A stretch of 64,000 nt of DNA from Kordia algicida (GTDB lineage Bacteria; Bacteroidota; Bacteroidia; Flavobacteriales; Flavobacteriaceae), in assembly GCF_051013375.1 (NCBI RefSeq), contig NZ_CP142125.1; one strand, given 5' to 3'. Positions 43,387 through 52,181 of this stretch are shown piece by piece. Under the pieces are notes generated by a model. The model was not told the origin of the DNA. It worked only from the letters and a program-made list of their open reading frames with translations, and did not search any database. The stretch's first letter is position 1. Every line of letters begins with the position of its first letter. Position numbers and translations under genes: made by a program.

Positions 43387-43929
43387 TCACCCAGCTGCTT
43401 CGTAGGCTTCTTTTATCCAGTTTTTTATGTCTTCAGAGATGTCTTCTGTGGAAGTCAGTCGGATTCTGTGTGAACACATCGCATTGAAACTTCCTGAATT
43501 TTCTAGAACATCGGTAGCTTCTTTGCCTTTTAAGTTTAAGCCTAAGTCCAAACGAGTTTTTGTAGAAGGTTGAATGATGGCAAATTGCTTTTTTCTACGA
43601 ACACTTACATAGGCTTTTTTTGGTGCAAATTCGACATCGTTTCCAAGCGTTTTTATGTATGATTTTAGTGCTTCATATATCGGTTTTAAATCTTGCTTTT
43701 TTTCGTATTGAGCTGTGACTAAATCTACGGTTTCAGTTTTGTCTTCTTTGGATAAATGCACAATCGTATTGGCAAAACCATGCGTAACACCATGTTCTTT
43801 TTTTAGAAAATTAACTGCTTCTGAGTGTTTGGCAAATGTTTCTTTTTTCAGAATTACTAGCCATTCTTCAAGTGATTTTCCAGTTTTTTCAGGCATATTG
43901 CCAATCATTGTTTTTAAAGCATCGTTCAT
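43387..43929 (-). CDS. DUF4287 / DUF5655 domain protein
   Basis: A 180-residue soluble protein. The N-terminal 70 residues (GNMPEKTGKSLEEWLVILKKE, FLKKEHGVTHGFANTIV) match the DUF4287 pattern. The rest (PIYEALKSYIKTLGNDVEFAPKKAYVSVRRKKQFAIIQPSTKTRLDLGLNLKG, then HRIRLTSTEDISEDIKNWIKEAYEAAG) matches DUF5655, a family related to the DNA-binding-like DUF1801/phage-associated proteins. The two occur together in many bacteria; no biochemical role is established. It is a single gene flanked by repeat-rich gaps. Confidence 0.85.
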   Translation of the reverse strand: MNDALKTMIGNMPEKTGKSLEEWLVILKKETFAKHSEAVNFLKKEHGVTHGFANTIVHLSKEDKTETVDLVTAQYEKKQDLKPIYEALKSYIKTLGNDVEFAPKKAYVSVRRKKQFAIIQPSTKTRLDLGLNLKGKEATDVLENSGSFNAMCSHRIRLTSTEDISEDIKNWIKEAYEAAG

Positions 43930-43989
43930 GAGATTTGTCGTTTTGGTTTACATTAAGGAAAAGATATAAAATATTTTAGCATAAAAACA

Positions 43990-44127
43990 AAAAACTGTCT
44001 AGAAGCTAAATTTCGTCAAACCGAATTTTTATGCTGAACTTATTCAGTATGATTCGATTTCTCATCACAAACTACAATTTATAGATGAGTTCAGAATGAC
44101 GTCTTAAAAAGCCTTTAGACAGTTTTT
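43990..44127. repeat. 138-bp unit with 12-bp perfect terminal inverted repeats
   Basis: AAAAACTGTCTA (43990-44001) and TAGACAGTTTTT (44116-44127) are exact reverse complements, and the pairing continues imperfectly for about six more bases inward. The inside (ATGCTGAACTTATTCAG..., GATGAGTTCAGAATGACGT) resembles dispersed repeat sequence. The right arm could also act as the fumC terminator. Confidence 0.65.
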
Positions 44128-44146
44128 AACAGTATGTAATTTTGTT

Positions 44147-45544
44147 TTATTTTAACGAACCTACCATATCTTCAGGTTTTACCCATTCGTCATATTCTTC
44201 GGCAGTTACGTAGCCTAAGTTGATGGCTTCTTCACGTAACGTTGTTCCGTTTTGGTGTGCTGTATTTGCTATTTCAGCCGCTTTGTAATATCCGATTTTT
44301 GTGTTTAAAGCAGTTACTAACATCAAAGAGTTGTTTACCAATTCGGTAATTCGTCCGTGATTTGGTTCAATACCAGCTACACAATTTTCTTCAAAACTTA
44401 CACAGGCATCACCAATTAATTGCGCCGATTGTAATACGTTGGCAATCATCATTGGTTTGAATACATTGAGTTCGTAGTGTCCTTGCGTTCCGCCAACAGT
44501 TACAGCAACATCATTCCCCATAACTTGTGCGCATACCATGGTAATGGCTTCACATTGCGTTGGATTTACTTTTCCTGGCATGATAGAACTTCCTGGCTCG
44601 TTTGCGGGAATGATTAATTCTCCAATTCCTGAACGTGGTCCAGAAGCCATTAATCGAATGTCATTTGCTATTTTATTGATAGAAACTGCCAATTGTTTTA
44701 AAGCGCCGTGCGTTTCCACCATTGCATCGTGTGCAGCTAATGCTTCAAATTTATTTTCAGCAGTGATAAAAGGTAATTCTGTAAAACGTGCAATGAATTC
44801 AGAAACACGTTTGGCGTATCCTTTTGGCGTGTTTAATCCTGTTCCAACAGCCGTTCCACCTAAAGCCAATTCGCTTAAATGCGGAAGTGTATTTTCTAAG
44901 GCTTTCAGTCCGTGATTTAATTGAGAAACATATCCAGAGAATTCTTGTCCTAAAGTTAATGGTGTCGCGTCCATTAAGTGCGTTCTACCAATTTTGACCA
45001 CATCTTTAAAGTCTTCTGATTTTTTCTTTAGTGTATCACGTAATTGTTGAACTCCAGGAATGGTGTTTTCTACAATTTTTTTGTAGGCTGCAATGTGCAT
45101 TCCTGTTGGAAAAGTATCGTTTGACGATTGTGATTTGTTCACGTCATCGTTTGGCTGAATTGTTTTTTCGCCTTCACCAATCTTTTTTCCTGCCAATTGG
45201 TGTGCTCTGTTAGCAATCACTTCATTTACATTCATGTTTGATTGTGTTCCAGAACCTGTTTGCCAGATTACAAGTGGAAATTGATCGTCATGTTTTCCTT
45301 CTAAGATTTCGTCACAAACGGTTGCAATTAAGTCTCTTTTTTCAATCGGTAAGACGCCAAGTTCACAGTTTGTAAAAGCTGCGGCTTTTTTCAAATATGC
45401 AAAACCATATACGACTTCTAGTGGCATACTTGCTGGCGCACCAATTTTAAAGTTATTTCTTGAACGTTCTGTTTGAGCTCCCCAAATTTTATCTGCGGGA
45501 ACTTTCACTTCGCCCATTGTATCTTTTTCTATTCTATATTCCAT
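44147..45544 (-). CDS. fumC: Class II fumarate hydratase
   Basis: Interconverts fumarate and malate in the TCA cycle; iron-independent class II enzyme. The 465-residue length is standard. Family marks are SGTQSNMNVNEVIANRA, NDDVNKSQSSNDTFPTGMHIA, KIGRTHLMDATPLTLGQEFSG (catalytic His) and the lyase signature GSSIMPGKVNPTQCE near residue 318. The ending with KPEDMVGSLK is complete. It is transcribed alone. A -7 box lies 23 bases upstream. Malate from aceB and succinate from aceA both feed into this part of the cycle. Confidence 0.97.
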   Translation of the reverse strand: MEYRIEKDTMGEVKVPADKIWGAQTERSRNNFKIGAPASMPLEVVYGFAYLKKAAAFTNCELGVLPIEKRDLIATVCDEILEGKHDDQFPLVIWQTGSGTQSNMNVNEVIANRAHQLAGKKIGEGEKTIQPNDDVNKSQSSNDTFPTGMHIAAYKKIVENTIPGVQQLRDTLKKKSEDFKDVVKIGRTHLMDATPLTLGQEFSGYVSQLNHGLKALENTLPHLSELALGGTAVGTGLNTPKGYAKRVSEFIARFTELPFITAENKFEALAAHDAMVETHGALKQLAVSINKIANDIRLMASGPRSGIGELIIPANEPGSSIMPGKVNPTQCEAITMVCAQVMGNDVAVTVGGTQGHYELNVFKPMMIANVLQSAQLIGDACVSFEENCVAGIEPNHGRITELVNNSLMLVTALNTKIGYYKAAEIANTAHQNGTTLREEAINLGYVTAEEYDEWVKPEDMVGSLK

Positions 45545-45566
45545 GTGGATTCCTTTATTAGCTGTG

Positions 45567-45574
45567 CAAAATTA
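45567..45574 (-). promoter_or_regulatory. -7 box of fumC
   Basis: TAATTTTG on the minus strand matches TAnnTTTG and lies 22 bases before the fumC start. No convincing -33 TTG was found at the expected spacing. Confidence 0.4.
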
Positions 45575-45795
45575 CGATTTTTTGTGTGAAATAGAATTAA
45601 AAAAGATGAAAACACGGTTTATATTGGAGATTTTTATAGAAGATATTTCTTAATGAATTTTCAATCATTAAAATTACTTAGTGACAGTGCGATTTTAAGT
45701 ATAGAATCTCTTAGATATAAATCAGGGGAAAACCCTTAGTTTTTATGAAAGTCTTTTTAGTATATTGAAAATCAACTAATCATCAATAAAATCTT

Positions 45796-47175
45796 ATGAA
45801 GGAAAAAACTAATTTTTTATGTGTAGTATTAATTTTAGTATTGTTTTTTGGGTGTAAGCACGATACTTCAAAATGTCCTGAATGTCCAGAATGCCCAAAA
45901 GTAGATACAGAAGCAACAATAAACTCCACAACTAATAAATTCATAGCTTTATCTGATGTGCATGTTGATGGAGATTTAACAGAAACAACTTTTGGAAGTA
46001 ATACAGTAAGCGTTACGAGTGAAAAACTTTGGTTGCGTACGAAAGCTAAAATTGAATTGACAGCCTGTAAAGAAAGTCCAAAATTTATGGTGTATTTAGG
46101 AGATTTGCCTGGTTATGATGACACTGAAAGAATAGATAATACACATTTGATGCTTGAAAATTTACGAAATTTAGAAGTCGATTTTCCAATTTTATATTTA
46201 CCAGGAAATAACGATTCTTTGGAAGGTGATTACCATTCTTTTAGTAACAATGCAGAAGAAACTGTACTTACCAAAGATGAAGACAAAACGAATCCGTGGC
46301 CAGTTATAAATAGTGGTTCTTCAACAATTAAAGTAACAAATTTAGACGATACACAAAAAGCGTTTGGCTATTATTCAGTAGATTTAGTTGACGGTGCAAA
46401 TACATTAAAAGTAATTGCACTAAATACTGTAATTTTTTGTGCTAAAGGAAAATATCATCGATATGTTGACGACGATAAAGTTTCCCAGCAAAATGCGACA
46501 CAAACACAAATGGCTTGGCTTGAAGGAAAGTTAAAAGGACTTGCTGCAAACGATCGTGTATTGATTATGATGCATATTCCGCCAGGAATAGATGGTTATG
46601 ATGATGGAAGTGGTAATTACAGTAAAATGTGGAATGATGCTTTGACGTTTGCAACGAAAGATTCAAAAGGTAAAACGGTTACATACGAGCTTCAAGACGG
46701 ATTCATTCAATTGTTAGCAGATCATAAATCAAATATTGTCGGAATGCTCAACGGACATACACATTTAGACGGATTACGTAGAGTTTACAATTCTACACCA
46801 AAACAAAAGCCAGAATTTGTGACCTATAGTATTACAACGCCAGGCATTGCCGTAAATCATAATAACAATCCAGGATTCAAGATGTTCACGTACGATTCGG
46901 CTACTTTCGATTTGTTAGACTTTAAAACCTATTATGCTTCGCCAACAAATACTGTAAAAGATGGCGAGTTCCAATATGCAAAAGGTGCTTCTTATACATT
47001 TAGAGACGCTTATAATGTAAAAGATGCCACAAAAACGATTCGATCTGTTATTGAAAATATGTCAACAGATGATCTAGTAAAAAATATGGGAAAAACTATT
47101 GGAGTAAAAAGTAATAAGGATGTGAATAATAATATGAATTTGGATACAGCGTTGACAGTTTATAAACAGAAATAA
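45796..47175 (+). CDS. Metallophosphoesterase lipoprotein
   Basis: A 459-residue surface or periplasmic lipoprotein: lipobox LFFGC (Cys near residue 20) and a short tether with the repeat CPECPECP. The calcineurin-like phosphoesterase core shows all five metal blocks: ALSDVHVDG, YLGDLPGYD, LPGNNDS, MMHIPPGIDG and LNGHTHLDGLR. The arrangement resembles the acid-sphingomyelinase-like group of secreted phosphodiesterases. The two extra Cys of the C-x2-C-x2-C tether are unusual in a lipoprotein linker. About 130 residues follow the last metal motif without a recognised domain. The substrate is unknown. Confidence 0.88.
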   Translation: MKEKTNFLCVVLILVLFFGCKHDTSKCPECPECPKVDTEATINSTTNKFIALSDVHVDGDLTETTFGSNTVSVTSEKLWLRTKAKIELTACKESPKFMVYLGDLPGYDDTERIDNTHLMLENLRNLEVDFPILYLPGNNDSLEGDYHSFSNNAEETVLTKDEDKTNPWPVINSGSSTIKVTNLDDTQKAFGYYSVDLVDGANTLKVIALNTVIFCAKGKYHRYVDDDKVSQQNATQTQMAWLEGKLKGLAANDRVLIMMHIPPGIDGYDDGSGNYSKMWNDALTFATKDSKGKTVTYELQDGFIQLLADHKSNIVGMLNGHTHLDGLRRVYNSTPKQKPEFVTYSITTPGIAVNHNNNPGFKMFTYDSATFDLLDFKTYYASPTNTVKDGEFQYAKGASYTFRDAYNVKDATKTIRSVIENMSTDDLVKNMGKTIGVKSNKDVNNNMNLDTALTVYKQK

Positions 47176-47260
47176 AATTGTTAATAATTCTAAAGGTTTC
47201 TATATGAATATTAAATTTATTACAATATCTTTGCTACGAATTCGATAAATTCCGGAAAAT

Positions 47261-47425
47261 ATGTTTGAATTTGATCAATATTTAGGCTTTTTAGCTTTCC
47301 TAACAATCTTAACCATTGGATTTTGGTTAATGATTCTCTTATTAACGTTTATAGTACCTTATTGGGTTACTGGAGCGTTAAAAGAGCGTTTCGACGAATG
47401 GAGAGAATCAAAGAAAGACTCCTAA
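47261..47425 (+). CDS. Small membrane protein, 54 residues
   Basis: An ATG-started frame of 54 codons plus TAA. It encodes a short acidic start (MFEFDQYLGF), one or two tightly packed hydrophobic segments (FLTILTIGFWLMILLLTFIVPYW split at a WL turn) and a charged tail (LKERFDEWRESKKDS). Codon use looks coding and an intrinsic terminator follows 20 bases later, which supports a real gene. I do not recognise the family. It lies 85 bases after the metallophosphoesterase gene. Confidence 0.6.
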   Translation: MFEFDQYLGFLAFLTILTIGFWLMILLLTFIVPYWVTGALKERFDEWRESKKDS

Positions 47426-47444
47426 ATACTAAAAGGACAAAAAC

Positions 47445-47478
47445 AAAAGGGAACTTACACTACATAAGTTCCCTTTTT
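47445..47478 (+). terminator. Bidirectional terminator between convergent genes
   Basis: AAAAGGGAACTTA (47445-47457) and TAAGTTCCCTTTT (47465-47477) form a perfect 13-bp stem with T- and A-runs outside. It separates the 54-residue plus-strand gene from the DJ-1-like minus-strand gene. Confidence 0.9.
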
Positions 47479-47502
47479 TAATACAAGATATTTTTTAATT
47501 TT

Positions 47503-48285
47503 TTATTGCAGTTCTTCCAATAATAATTCTGCCACTTTTTCTGAGGAAGCAGGATTTTGTCCAGTAATCAACAATCCATCTTTTACAGCATGAGAATTCC
47601 AATCGTCAACTTTAGAATAGATTCCTTGATTTTTCTTCAACATATCTTCCACCAAAAACGGCACAATAGCTGTTAATCCAACCGCTTCTTCTTCCGAATT
47701 AGAAAAACCCGTTACATTTTTCCCTTTTACTAAAGGTGTTCCATCTAAATTTTTTGTGTTTTTCAATACTGCTGGCGCATGACAAACTGAAGCAACAGGT
47801 TTGTTGTTGTTGTAAAAGGCTTCAATTAATTTGATAGAATTTGGATCTTCTGATAAATCCCATAAAGGTCCGTGTCCGCCAGGGTAAAAAATAGCATCAT
47901 AATCAGCTTCATTCACAGTTGCCAATTTTAGCGTGTTTGCTAAAAGTTTCTGTGTTTCTTTATCATCATTAAAGCGTTTTGTAGCTGGAGTTTGCGCATC
48001 TTCACCTTCACTTTTTGGATCAATTGGAGGTTGTCCGCCTTTTGGTGAAGCGAGCGTGATGGCAATTCCTTTATCTTTTAAAGTGTAAAAAGGCGCTGCA
48101 AATTCTTCAATCCAAAAGCCTGTTTTTTCTCCGGTATTTCCTAATTCATCATGGCTTGTGAGTACAAATAGTACTTTTTTCATACGTTTTTGTGATTTTT
48201 GAGGTTCTTGTTTTTCATTAGTAGTATTCATTGTACATGCCGTAATTAAAACGATTATAGCAAGTACAGTCATTATATACTTCAT
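47503..48285 (-). CDS. DJ-1/PfpI-family lipoprotein (Hsp31-like)
   Basis: A 260-residue protein with a lipobox (VLITAC, Cys near residue 17) followed by a Lys/Gln-rich tether and a DJ-1/PfpI domain: KKVLFVLTSHDELGNTGEKTGFWIEEFA, ITLASPKGGQPPIDP, YDAIFYPGGHGPLWDL and the nucleophile elbow VASVCHAPAVL (Cys near residue 167), with the partner acidic residue in the first block. The cytosolic relatives are glyoxalase III/chaperone Hsp31-type; a lipid-anchored form outside the cytoplasm is less usual. The Crp-like regulator starts upstream on the same strand. Confidence 0.88.
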   Translation of the reverse strand: MKYIMTVLAIIVLITACTMNTTNEKQEPQKSQKRMKKVLFVLTSHDELGNTGEKTGFWIEEFAAPFYTLKDKGIAITLASPKGGQPPIDPKSEGEDAQTPATKRFNDDKETQKLLANTLKLATVNEADYDAIFYPGGHGPLWDLSEDPNSIKLIEAFYNNNKPVASVCHAPAVLKNTKNLDGTPLVKGKNVTGFSNSEEEAVGLTAIVPFLVEDMLKKNQGIYSKVDDWNSHAVKDGLLITGQNPASSEKVAELLLEELQ

Positions 48286-48351
48286 AAGGGGAATTTTAGA
48301 AATACAAAAATAAAGCGTTTGACACAGAAAAAAAATGATGTATGTTAAGAA

Positions 48352-48912
48352 TTATTTATTTCTGATTTCTTTTCGAATACGACTCAGGCTTTCGTTGGTA
48401 ATTCCTAAATAAGAAGCAATATGATAGTTTTTTACAAACTGTTCAATATTTGGATAATCTCGAGTAAACTTTACATAACGTTCTTTTGCATTTTGTGATA
48501 AATTGGCGAGAATTCGTTTTTGTAAACTCACAAAAGAACGTTCTATCTTTTTACGAGTAAAACGTTCAGTTTTTGGGATTTTATCGAAAATTTCTTCCAA
48601 TGATTCTCTTGAAATCTTATACAAAGTAGCATCTTTTATACATTCAATGGTCAACACGGCATCTGTCTCAGAAAAATATGCAATATAATCGCTAATCCAC
48701 CAATTCTTTATTGCAAACTGAATGGTATGTTCTTTTCCTGATTTTGAGGTTAAATACGTTCGCAAGCAACCATCAAATACAAAATACTGGTGATCTACTT
48801 TCTCGCCAAGATGTAAAATAGTTTCTCCTTTTTTAAAGTGAACCTTTTCATATCTACGTTCAATAAAAGCAATGTCTTCTTCTGTGAAGTGCATTGAACC
48901 ATCATGATACAT
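48352..48912 (-). CDS. Crp/Fnr-family regulator without a clear DNA-binding HTH of the classical type
   Basis: About 186 residues. The cyclic-nucleotide-binding beta-roll is readable (YEKVHFKKGETILHLGEKVDHQYFVFDGCLRTYL, EHTIQFAIKNWWISDYIAYFSE), followed by the long dimer helix and a short C-terminal helix-turn-helix (FVKNYHIASYLGITNESLSRIRKEI). This is the small Crp-like type common in Bacteroidota, which usually does not bind cAMP. The only ATG starts are 48912 and 48894; a TTG at 48939 is possible but adds nine residues not typical of the family. It may control the DJ-1-like gene 66 bases downstream. Confidence 0.85.
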   Translation of the reverse strand: MYHDGSMHFTEEDIAFIERRYEKVHFKKGETILHLGEKVDHQYFVFDGCLRTYLTSKSGKEHTIQFAIKNWWISDYIAYFSETDAVLTIECIKDATLYKISRESLEEIFDKIPKTERFTRKKIERSFVSLQKRILANLSQNAKERYVKFTRDYPNIEQFVKNYHIASYLGITNESLSRIRKEIRNK

Positions 48913-49074
48913 TAATTTAATTATAGAACTTGGTTTCAATATGAATTAATTAGGATCTATTAAATTTTCAGATATACCTTCAAAAAAATAACTTTTTTTT
49001 AGAAGAAAAAATGAAAATAAAGGTAAGAAAAAAGACTTATTCTATTAATATTTAAGTATGTTTTTTATGAAAAA

Positions 49075-49521
49075 TCAACTAAGTTTTATGTCAAAATTCT
49101 TAAAAATACTTTTAATTTTCACTTTTGTATACTCATTCAACTCTATCACAATGTTGTGTTTTGCAATAATAAGATTGTAAAATTTATAATTTACACGTTT
49201 AAGTTTGACTTGATTTATGGTTGTCAAATCAATACGATCAATAATTTCATCATGTTTTATAATAAGTATATGATCTTGAACTTCAACTTCGCCAATTCTT
49301 GTAAAAAGAGTTGTGTCAAAAAGCATATCCAAAAAGAGTACTAAAGAAAATATTACGATTAAAATATCTCTATGATTATGATATGCGTCTAAGGGAAAAA
49401 CAAGCCAATCAATAATAAAAAATAATAATAGACAAGGATAAAATACAAGCATAATTATTCTAAAGATCTGCTTGAGTTTTGTGTTCTTAAAATATTCAGT
49501 ATCGATAATGTCTATAATCAT
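49075..49521 (-). CDS. Hypothetical membrane protein with PH-like C-terminal part
   Basis: A 148-residue protein. Residues about 18-43 and 52-70 are membrane segments (IIMLVFYPCLLLFFIIDWLVF and ILIVIFSLVLFLDML). The C-terminal 70 residues are beta-rich (EVEVQDHILIIKHDEIIDRIDLTTINQVKLKRV, LIIAKHNIVIELNEYTKVKIKSIFKNF), as in small YcxB/PH-like cytosolic domains. No family can be named with confidence. It is a single gene. Confidence 0.7.
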   Translation of the reverse strand: MIIDIIDTEYFKNTKLKQIFRIIMLVFYPCLLLFFIIDWLVFPLDAYHNHRDILIVIFSLVLFLDMLFDTTLFTRIGEVEVQDHILIIKHDEIIDRIDLTTINQVKLKRVNYKFYNLIIAKHNIVIELNEYTKVKIKSIFKNFDIKLS

Positions 49522-49629
49522 ATTTCGTAAAATTAGTAGAATCTAAATGATAGACAAAACTTTAAAAACATAAAAACCCGTAAAACTTTTGCGAAGTTTT
49601 TCTAATTTCGCACTCTTAAAATACAAAAC

Positions 49630-51267
49630 ATGATTACTGTTGATAATATTGCTGTAGAATTTAGCGGAACAACTTTGTTTAGTGACGTAAACTTTGTCAT
49701 TAATGAAAATGATAAAATTGCCTTAATGGGGAAAAATGGTGCGGGAAAATCTACCATGATGAAAATTATTGCAGGCGTACAAAAGGCAACTCGCGGAAAA
49801 GTAAGTTGTCCGAAAGAAACTGTAATTGCCTATTTGCCACAGCATTTATTAACGGAAGATCATTGTACAGTATTTGAAGAAGCTTCGAAAGCATTTGCGC
49901 ATATTTTTGAAATGCGCGATCGTATGGACGAACTCAATAAACAGTTGGAAACGCGTACCGATTATGAAAGTGAAGCATACATGAAAATCATTGAAGAAGT
50001 TTCTGAATTAGGCGAACGTTACTATGCATTAGAAGAAATAAACTATGATGCAGAAGTAGAAAAAGCCTTAAAAGGACTTGGTTTTAAACAAGATGATTTT
50101 CAACGGTTAACAAGTGAATTTAGCGGTGGATGGCGTATGCGAATCGAATTGGCAAAAATTCTATTACAAAAACCCGATTTAATTCTGTTGGATGAGCCAA
50201 CGAACCATATTGACATCGAATCTGTTATTTGGTTAGAAGATTTCTTGGTCAACAAAGCTAATGCGGTTATGGTAATTTCACATGATAGAGCGTTTATTGA
50301 TAACATTACCAATCGTACAATAGAAGTCACTATGGGACGTATTTACGATTACAAAGCCAACTATTCACATTACTTAGAATTACGTGCCGATCGTAGATCA
50401 CACCAAATAAAAGCCTATCAAGAGCAACAAAAATTTATTGCAGACAATCAGGCATTTATTGAGCGTTTTAAAGGAACATTTTCTAAAACCAATCAAGTGG
50501 CTTCGCGCGTGAGAATGCTTGAAAAACTAGAAATCATTGAAATTGATGAGGTTGATAACTCTGCTTTAAAGCTCAAATTTCCACCTGCGCCACGTTCGGG
50601 AGATTATCCTGTAATTGTGGAGGAATTATCGAAAAGTTACGACGATCATGTTGTTTTTAAAGATGCCAGTTTCTCCATTGCACGTGGTGAAAAAGTATCG
50701 TTTGTGGGACGAAATGGAGAAGGAAAATCTACCATGATTAAATCTATTTTGGGAGAAATTGACCATGAAGGAAGTTGTACGCTTGGTCATAATGTAAAAG
50801 TTGGATATTTTGCGCAAAATCAGGCTTCTTTACTCGATCCGAATTTGACAATTTTTCAAACAGTTGATGAAGTTGCGAAAGGTGATATCCGTACGCAAAT
50901 TAAAAATATCTTAGGTCAATTCATGTTTAAAGGTGATGATATTGACAAAAAAGTCAGTGTCTTATCTGGTGGAGAAAAAACGCGTTTGGCAATGGTAAAA
51001 TTGTTGTTAGAACCTGTAAACTTGCTCATTCTTGATGAACCAACAAATCATTTAGACTTACGTTCAAAAGATGTTTTAAAAGATGCACTCAAAGCGTTTG
51101 ACGGAACTTTAATTTTAGTTTCGCATGATCGTGATTTCTTGCAAGGATTATCACAAAAAGTATTCGAATTCAAAGAAAAACGCGTCATAGAACACTTCGA
51201 AACAATTGATGCGTTCTTGGAGCGTAATAGAATTAAGAACATTAAGGAAATTGACTTAAAAGCTTAA
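49630..51267 (+). CDS. ABC-F family ATPase (YbiT-like)
   Basis: A 545-residue soluble protein with two ABC ATPase domains and no membrane part. Domain 1: Walker A GKNGAGKST (about 36-44), signature FSGGWRMRIELAKILL (about 163), Walker B LILLDEPTNHID. Domain 2: Walker A GRNGEGKST (about 358), signature LSGGEKTRLAMVKLLL, Walker B LLILDEPTNHLD. The charged inter-domain linker (AYQEQQKFIADNQAFIERFKGTFSKTNQV) is of the short YbiT/Uup type. ABC-F proteins act on the ribosome, some protecting it from antibiotics; which role applies here is not visible. It is followed by the first double-glycine precursor. Confidence 0.95.
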   Translation: MITVDNIAVEFSGTTLFSDVNFVINENDKIALMGKNGAGKSTMMKIIAGVQKATRGKVSCPKETVIAYLPQHLLTEDHCTVFEEASKAFAHIFEMRDRMDELNKQLETRTDYESEAYMKIIEEVSELGERYYALEEINYDAEVEKALKGLGFKQDDFQRLTSEFSGGWRMRIELAKILLQKPDLILLDEPTNHIDIESVIWLEDFLVNKANAVMVISHDRAFIDNITNRTIEVTMGRIYDYKANYSHYLELRADRRSHQIKAYQEQQKFIADNQAFIERFKGTFSKTNQVASRVRMLEKLEIIEIDEVDNSALKLKFPPAPRSGDYPVIVEELSKSYDDHVVFKDASFSIARGEKVSFVGRNGEGKSTMIKSILGEIDHEGSCTLGHNVKVGYFAQNQASLLDPNLTIFQTVDEVAKGDIRTQIKNILGQFMFKGDDIDKKVSVLSGGEKTRLAMVKLLLEPVNLLILDEPTNHLDLRSKDVLKDALKAFDGTLILVSHDRDFLQGLSQKVFEFKEKRVIEHFETIDAFLERNRIKNIKEIDLKA

Positions 51268-51385
51268 ATTTCTTTCAAATATTAAAGCTTTAATCTGTTA
51301 ATAAATTATTAAGTACGGCAAAACCATACAGGGATTTCTTATGATTTTTTATTTTAAAGTATGTTTAACCAAAAAAAATAAAATC

Positions 51386-51553
51386 ATGAAAAAGAGAACC
51401 TTAAACTCGTTAGTACTTAACAAAAAGACTATTTCAGCGTTGGAAGCAGTATCTTCTATTGGAGGCGACTGTACATCAACTTGGGATGTATGTGAGCGAC
51501 AATGTATTTATACCATTTGCCCGATTGAAGGCGCAACTTGTGCAACCTGTTAA
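51386..51553 (+). CDS. Double-glycine peptide precursor 1 (class I lanthipeptide-like)
   Basis: A 55-residue precursor. The leader starts KKRTLNSLVLNKKTIS, matching the conserved leader of Flavobacteriia peptides with LSLNKxxIS (the region recognised by class I lanthionine dehydratases), and ends at a double glycine (residues 26-27, SSIGG). The presumed core (about 28 residues) is DCTSTWDVCERQCIYTICPI followed by EGATCATC, with six Cys and five Ser/Thr. That composition suits thioether or disulfide cross-links. The ATG at 51386 is chosen because it starts the conserved leader. No LanB, LanC or transporter lies in the window. It shares no core sequence with precursors 2 and 3. Confidence 0.8.
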   Translation: MKKRTLNSLVLNKKTISALEAVSSIGGDCTSTWDVCERQCIYTICPIEGATCATC

Positions 51554-51631
51554 AAATTACAATCTGTAATTTTAGAAAAATAAATGTGTCAATGTTACAT
51601 CTACAAAAACATGCATACATTTAAAAATAGT

Positions 51632-51853
51632 TATTTTAACTCGTTGTGCATTTAGAACTCAAATATCCAATGAAGCGTCCGTTCGAGTGATTTTGAGGGA
51701 CGAAAAATCGTATTTCGATAACGCTCAACAGAACTATCGAGAACTTGTTTGGTATCAAAAATTCTATTCTCGATGCTAATTTTACTCATTTTTAATCGTA
51801 AAATTCACTCGAATTGACGAATTTTTTCTAAATGCACAACAGACTATTTTAAC
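51632..51853. mobile_element. MITE-like element, about 200 bp, non-coding
   Basis: GTTGTGCATTTAGA (51643-51656) and TCTAAATGCACAAC (51827-51840) are perfect 14-bp inverted repeats. Inside is a second, imperfect pair (TTCGAGTGATTTTG near 51682 and AAAATTCACTCGAA near 51800). The 9-mer TATTTTAAC lies just outside both ends (51632-51640 and 51845-51853) and could be a target-site duplication. No open frame of note is inside, so it would need a transposase supplied from elsewhere. Confidence 0.7.
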
Positions 51854-51924
51854 AATATTCTACGTTTGCTCATACTACAAATACAACATAAAATATTTGT
51901 GAAGTATAAATAATATATCAAAAT

Positions 51925-51952
51925 AAAAGTGCTGAATTTCGGCACTTTTTTT
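51925..51952 (+). terminator. Intrinsic terminator
   Basis: AAAAGTGC (51925-51932) and GCACTTTT (51942-51949) pair around TGAATTTCG, followed by a T-run. It is the first strong stop after precursor 1, with the MITE-like element lying between. Confidence 0.7.
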
Positions 51953-52181
51953 ATGCGTATTTTTTAGTCTAGAAAGTGACATTTTATAAAAGATCATTCA
52001 AACAGCTAAAATCAATTTTGGATTAACTTTAATAATCATTCAAGTTTAAAAACATTGAAAACACTGATATTTCAACACTTTTTTAGTATCTGATATTTTA
52101 TAAAGTATCATACTAAAACTTTTTTTCTCATATGATCTCTGTGTTAATTGCCGTCATAAATAACATTCAAAAACAATCATT

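Larger units (their letters stand above)
51554..52181. other. Gap between precursor 1 and the tail-fibre-like gene
   Basis: Apart from the MITE-like element and the terminator listed here, I see nothing coding in these 628 bases. The part after 51953 is A+T-rich and presumably contains the promoter of the gene at 52182. Confidence 0.5.
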
